Notes under the pieces: model-generated
The model's input: only the letters and a program-made list of their open reading frames with translations
Database searches by the model: none
What the model was told of the DNA's origin: nothing
Program-made: the position numbers and the translations under genes
Shown: piece by piece, positions 59,481 to 64,000 of the stretch
How positions within the stretch are numbered: the stretch's first letter is position 1
Layout of the letters: every line of letters starts with the position of its first letter
Source: Cymbidium sinense
Lineage: Eukaryota > Streptophyta > Magnoliopsida > Asparagales > Orchidaceae
Assembly (NCBI GenBank): GCA_021442155.1
Contig: CM038214.1
Coordinates: forward strand, 27,466,450-27,530,449
DNA length: 64,000 nt
Direction of reading: 5' to 3'

Positions 59481-61092
59481 TTTTTAAGGTTTAGGTTTAA
59501 GTTTATGTTTATTTTTAGTTTAGTTTTTTTATTATATATTTCAAGTTTAGGTTTTATATTTTTATTTTTTTAGGTTTAGGTTTTTATTATTTTTTTTAGG
59601 TTTAGGTTTTTTTTTTGGTTTATTTTAGGTTTTATTTTTTAGTTTAGTTTAGGTTTATTTTAGTTTATTTTATTTTATTTAGTTTAGGGTTTAGGTTTAG
59701 TTTATTTTAGGCTTAGGTTTTGGTTTTATTTATTTTATTTTAGGTTTAGGTTTATTTTATTTTATTTATTTTAGGTTTAGGTTTTATTTTTTATTTTTAA
59801 GTTTATTTTTTAATTTTAGGTTTTTATTTTATTTTTATTTTATTTTATTTATGGTTTATTTTATTCTTATTTTACATTTATTCATTTTATTTAGGTTTTA
59901 TTTTTGATTTATTTTATTTTTATTTAGTTTATTTTATTTATTTAGTTTATTTTATTTATTTTATTTATTTTTTATTTTATTTTATTTTTTTTTTATTTAC
60001 GTTTAGGTTCTTATTTATTTTATTTTAAGTTTATTTAGTTATTTTAGAGAGTTGGTAGGTCCAGGTCAGGTTTGTTTAGTTTTAGGTTTAGGTTGGTCAT
60101 AGGTTTAGTTCAGTGATTTGGTTTGGAGTGTTTAGGGTTTAGGAAGGTTTAGGGTATTTGGTCAGGTTTAGGGCAGTGGGTAGGGTTGGGAGCTAGTTTC
60201 AATTAGGGTTTGGGTTTTTTCTATTTTATAATTATTATTTTATTTTATTTTTTTAAATTAAGTAAACTAGTAGGTTTGTGTTTATTTATTTTAATTTTAT
60301 TCAAATTTAGTTTAGGTTTTTTATTTTAGTTTATTTTTTAGGTTTAGGTTTATTTTTTATTTTAGTTTTTTTCTTAGGTTTAGGTTTTATTTTTGATTTT
60401 TAGGTTTTATTTTAGGCTTTTATTTTATTTTTTTGGTTTAGGTTTTAGGTTATATTTTAGGTATTTTTTTTATTTTATTTTTTAGTTTAGGTTTAGTTTT
60501 ATTTTATTTTATATTTTTAGTTTGGTTTTTTAATTTATTTTAGGTTTAAGATTATGTTTTATTTATTATAGTTTATTTTTAGTTTAGTTTATTTATTTTA
60601 TTTTTTATTAGGATTTTTTATTAGGTTTATTTTATTTTATTTATTTGGTATTTTTTTTAGGTTTAAGTTTTTTAGTTTTTTAATTTATTTTATTTTAGGT
60701 TTATTTTATTTTATTGTAGGTTTAGTTTTATTTTATTTTAGATTTTTTTATTTTTTTTTAGTTTAGTTTTATTTATTATTTTATTTTAGATTAGTTTTTA
60801 TTTTTTTATTTTATTTTCTTTTTTGTTTTTTTGGATTAGGTTTAGGTTCAGGTATGAGATTTAGTTTATTTTTTATTTTATTTTGGTTTAGGTTTTATTT
60901 ATTTATTTTATGTTTAGGTTTTATTTAGGATTAGTTTTTATTTTTTAGTGTTGGATTGGGTTTAGGTTTTGGGTTTAGGTTTAGGGTTTGGGTTTAGGGT
61001 TTAGGTTTTGTGGGTTTAGGGTTTTAGGTTTTAGGTTTAGGGTTCAAGTTTTAGTTTAGAGTTTAGACTTTTGGTTTTTTTTATTTATTAAT

Positions 61093-61549
61093 AGATAACA
61101 AATTCAGATTCAATATTTCTTCTTTGATTTCATGAACCAAGTAACACACCAAGTTTTCTAAGACACAAGTGATGACATAGATAAAAAATGAGCATGCATT
61201 GAGAAAATCAATAACAATAGATAACTAAAATCATCTCTACTATAAAGACACAATTCCATAAGCAACATATTAGATCGATTGTTCTTCGTTCCCATGTAAC
61301 CCCTAGCTCTCGAGTAGGTCCACCATCATATCCTCGATCTCTCCCTCCACCACAACCACAATGGTAAACTTCATCGCTCCTCTCGCTTCCATAACCACCA
61401 CTACTATGACCACCACCTCCATATCCAACAGTAGCTCCAGATCCCCCACCACCACTACGATAATAGCCGCCTCCACCTTTGGCTCCATCGCAAGATCTAG
61501 ACTGAGCCTGATTGACAGTGATGTTCCTACCGTCAAGGTTCTGCTCATT
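61093..61549 (-). pseudogene. GRP 3'-end fragment 5
   Basis: Minus strand: NEQNLDGRNITVNQAQSRSC near-intact, then a Gly-rich tail with GGSGATVGYGGGGHSSGGYG. A C-terminal part with GYDGGPTRELGVTWERR-like frameshifted sequence follows, then the UTR relic to 61,093. It keeps the cleanest RRM-end sequence of the six. The ORFs at 61,303-61,548 (-) and 61,361-61,561 (+) are other-frame shadows. Confidence 0.85.
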
Positions 61550-62651
61550 CTTAGGGTTTAGTTTTAGTTTTAGGTTTATTAGGTTTTTGGGTTTATGTTT
61601 ATTTTTTTTAATTTATTAAGTTACTTTAGGTTTAAGTTTAGGGTTGGGGGGGTTTAGGTTGTTAGGGTTTTGGGTTTATGGTGGGTTTTAGGGTTTATGA
61701 TTTTAGGTTGGGTTTAGGGTTAGGGTTTAGGGTTGTAGGTTTAGGGTTTAGGGTTTTTTATTTTTTTTAAAATTAAGTAAATTAGTAGGTTTAGGTTTAT
61801 TTAGTTTATTTTTATTTATTTTAGTTTATTTTGAATTTTATTTAATTTTATTATTTTTTTTTTTTATTTTAGCTTTATATTTTAATTTATTATTTAGGTT
61901 TAATTTTTTAAGTTTATTTTTAGTTTAGTTTTACTTTTATTTTATTTTTTTAGGTTTTATTTTTTATTTTTAGGTTTAGGTTTAGGTTTTATTTTATTTT
62001 TTTTAGGTTTAGGTTTAGGTTTTTATTTTAGGTTTTTATTTTAGGTTTATTTTATTTTAGGTTTAGGTTTTTTAGTTTATTTTATTTTATTTATTTTAGG
62101 TTTAGGTTTAGGTTTTTATTTATTTTAGCTTAATTTATTTTAGTTTAGGTTTAGTTTTATTTTATTATTATTTTAGGTTTAGGTTTTTTTTAGTTTAGGG
62201 TTTAGGTTTTATTTTATATTTATTTTTAGGTTTATTTTTTATGTTTAGATTTTTATTTTGTTTTTATTTTATTTTATTTTTATTTTAGGTTTCATTTTTA
62301 TTTGATTTAGGTTTTTTATTTTTAGTTTAGTTCAAGTTTTTATTTATTTTATTTTAGTTTAGTTTTTATTTTTTATTTTATTTTCTTTATGTTTAGGTTT
62401 TAGTTTATGTTTTATTTTATTTTGATTTAGGTTTTAATTTATTTATTTTTAGGTTTTATTTAGTTTATTTAGGTTTTAGCTTTTTTTGGTTTAGTTTGTT
62501 TTTTTAGTTTAGGGTTTGTTTGTGGTTTATGGTTTAGGTTTATTTTAGATTTAGGTTTATCCTTGGGTTTTACTATTTAGGGTTTATGGTTTAGGGTTTA
62601 TGTTTTGGGTTTAGAGTTCAGTTTTAGTTTAGGGTTTAAGGTTTATAATAA

Positions 62652-62910
62652 AAAACAAATTCAAATTCAACATTTCTTCTTTTCAATTTCATTAACAAAG
62701 TAACCCACTAAATTTTCTAAGACATAAGTGACGACATAGATCAAAATAGAGAACACATAGAGCAAATCAAAAACCCTAGATAACTAGAACCGTCTCTATT
62801 GTAAAGGCATAGTTCCATAAGTAGCAGATCGGATTGGCATCCTTTAGTTTCTTTAGTTCCCATCAGAACCACCCTGGCCTCTCTAGTAGTAGGATCCACC
62901 ATCATATCTT

Positions 62911-62950
<40 letters not shown>

Positions 62951-63113
62951 ACCACCACAGGTGTAACCTCCATCCACTGCATCCAAAACCTCCACTACTC
63001 CCGACCACCCCTATATCCATTAGCACCTCTAGAGCCCCACAACACTATGATAACCTCCACTCCACCTCCACCCCATATAGCCCGGTTGGTGATGTTCCTA
63101 GCTACCCATTCTT
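62652..63113 (-). pseudogene. GRP 3'-end fragment 6 with CT microsatellite
   Basis: Minus-strand copy with a damaged RRM-end (NG..LGTSPT), degraded Gly-rich tail, an expanded (GA)n tract where GGGRERD is normally encoded, a C-terminal GSYYXRGQGGSDGN-like end, and the UTR relic to 62,652. The ORFs 62,741-62,995 (RERERERERER) and 62,834-63,115 (SLSLSLSLS) are translations of the microsatellite. Confidence 0.83.
62913..62947 (+). repeat. (TC)17-18 microsatellite inside GRP fragment 6
   Basis: Uninterrupted TC dinucleotides over 35 bp, replacing the CTCTCCCTCCACCACC stretch present in fragments 1 and 5. Confidence 0.97.
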
Positions 63114-64000
63114 AGGTTTAGGTTTTTATTAGGTTTTAGGGTTTATATTTATTTTTTAATTTATTTAATTACTTTAGGTTTAGGTTTAGGGTTTGGGGTT
63201 TAGGGTTAGGTTTTAGGGTTTAGGGTTTATGATTTTAGGGTTTATGGTTCAGGGTTAGGGATTAGGGTTTAGGGTTTAAGGGTTTTTAGGTTTTAGGGTT
63301 TAGGGTTTGTTTATTTAGGGGTTTAAATATTTTTTTTAAATTAAGTGGTCGGTTTAGTTTTATTTAGTCTATTTTTTATTTCTTTTAGGTTTATTAATTT
63401 TAGTTTAGTTTTTTTTTAATTTTTTTTAGGTTTAGGTTTAGGTTTAGGTTTTTTTTTTAGGTAAGATTTATTTTTGGTTTATATTTTAGCTTCAGGTTTT
63501 ATTTTTTTATTTTTAGGTTTAGGTTTTATTTTTTATTTTATTTTTTTAGGTTTTATTTTGGTTTATTTTAGGTTTTATTTTCAATTTAGGTTTAGGTTTA
63601 TTTTAGTTTTATTTTATTTAGTTTAGGTTTAGGTTTAGGTTTAGTTTATTTTAGGTTTAGCTTTAGGTTTTATTTGAGTTTATTTTTTTGTTTAGGTTTA
63701 GGTTTATTTTATTTTATTTTAGGTTTAGGTTTTATTTTAGGGTTTAGGTTTCAATTTTTTTTTTTATAGGTTTTATATTTAGTTTTATTTTAGGTTTGGG
63801 TTTTATTTAGTTTTTATTATATTTTATTTTAGGTTTATTTTATTTTTTTATTTTACATTTAGTTTTATTTTTTTAGATTTATTTATTTTTAGTTTAGTTT
63901 AGGTTTTATTCTATTTTTTGATTTAATTATATATTTATGTTTAGGTTTTTTATTTTATTTATTTATTTTATTTTATTTAGGTTTTATTATTTATTTTATT

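Larger units (their letters stand above)
59481..64000 (+). repeat. Telomere-like array, TTTAGGG polarity (block 3), continues past window
   Basis: Same composition and order as block 1: TTTAGGG/TTTAGG and TTTATTT stretches with few C on the plus strand. Signature units lie near 60,258, 61,775 and 63,340 (gaps 1,517 and 1,565 bp). GRP fragments 5 and 6 are on the minus strand, each about 230 bp before a signature. A patch of GGTCAGG/GGTAGGTCCAGG variants is at about 60,050-60,200. The best perfect or near-perfect heptamers are near 60,960-61,030 and 61,690-61,755. Confidence 0.93.

Noticed and set aside
36936..64000. Functional chromosome telomere
   Set aside because: Repeats are interrupted, degenerate and internal, with two polarity changes and DNA on both sides. 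At most this is an interstitial relic.

Overview
This is nuclear DNA of a flowering plant, from a gene-empty heterochromatic region. The evidence is the plant heptamer TTTAGGG/CCCTAAA and its degenerate relatives over about 20 kb, decayed Ty3/gypsy and LINE retrotransposons, plastid-type trnW-petG-petL sequence, and repeated pieces of a plant glycine-rich RNA-binding protein (GRP) gene. I found no gene that I believe is functional. The ORFs over 60 codons are retroelement remnants, shadows of GRP fragments, or chance ORFs. Domain and repeat assignments come from reading translations and comparing strands by eye, so most boundaries are good to about +/-10-50 bp.

Region 1 (1-36.2 kb) is a giant, old inverted repeat. 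The left arm (1 to about 21,150) matches the reverse complement of the right arm (about 22,344 to 35,340) around a 1.2-kb spacer. From the outside inward each arm carries: a Ty3/gypsy pol remnant lacking reverse transcriptase, unassigned DNA, a gypsy gag remnant, a LINE RT tail, unassigned DNA that resembles plant mitochondrial spacer, plastid-type trnW/petG/petL sequence, and more unassigned DNA. The left arm also has a 5.34-kb insertion (8,360-13,700; TG...CA ends, 8-bp target-site duplication) and a second copy of the plastid segment. The arms are clearly diverged by point changes and indels. The mix of organelle-like DNA and retroelement scraps suggests a nuclear insertion of mitochondrial DNA that already held plastid DNA. 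That is an inference.

Region 2 (36.2-53.3 kb) is the most striking part. An AT-rich satellite leads into TTTAGGG-type repeats (36.94-40.66 kb). At about 40,660 the polarity flips to CCCTAAA (40.66-51.66 kb), and the array ends in the same AT-rich satellite, inverted. This satellite > TTTAGGG | CCCTAAA < satellite order is what a head-to-head fusion of two chromosome ends would leave; an inversion inside a telomere-like satellite array is the alternative.

Region 3 (53.3-59.3 kb) is a decayed Ty3/gypsy element on the minus strand, apparently Tat-lineage because it has a second, aRNH-type RNase H. It is followed by about 410-bp tandem repeats where its 3' untranslated region should be.

Region 4 (59.48-64 kb) returns to TTTAGGG-type repeats and runs off the window.

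The telomere-like DNA has higher-order structure. Six copies of a GRP 3'-end fragment, all cut at the same codon, have fixed orientation relative to the heptamers and lie about 230-265 bp from a recurrent AAATTAAGTAAACTAGTAGG-like signature (15 occurrences). One host-gene fragment was therefore captured once and amplified as part of a complex satellite of about 0.7/1.5 kb period.
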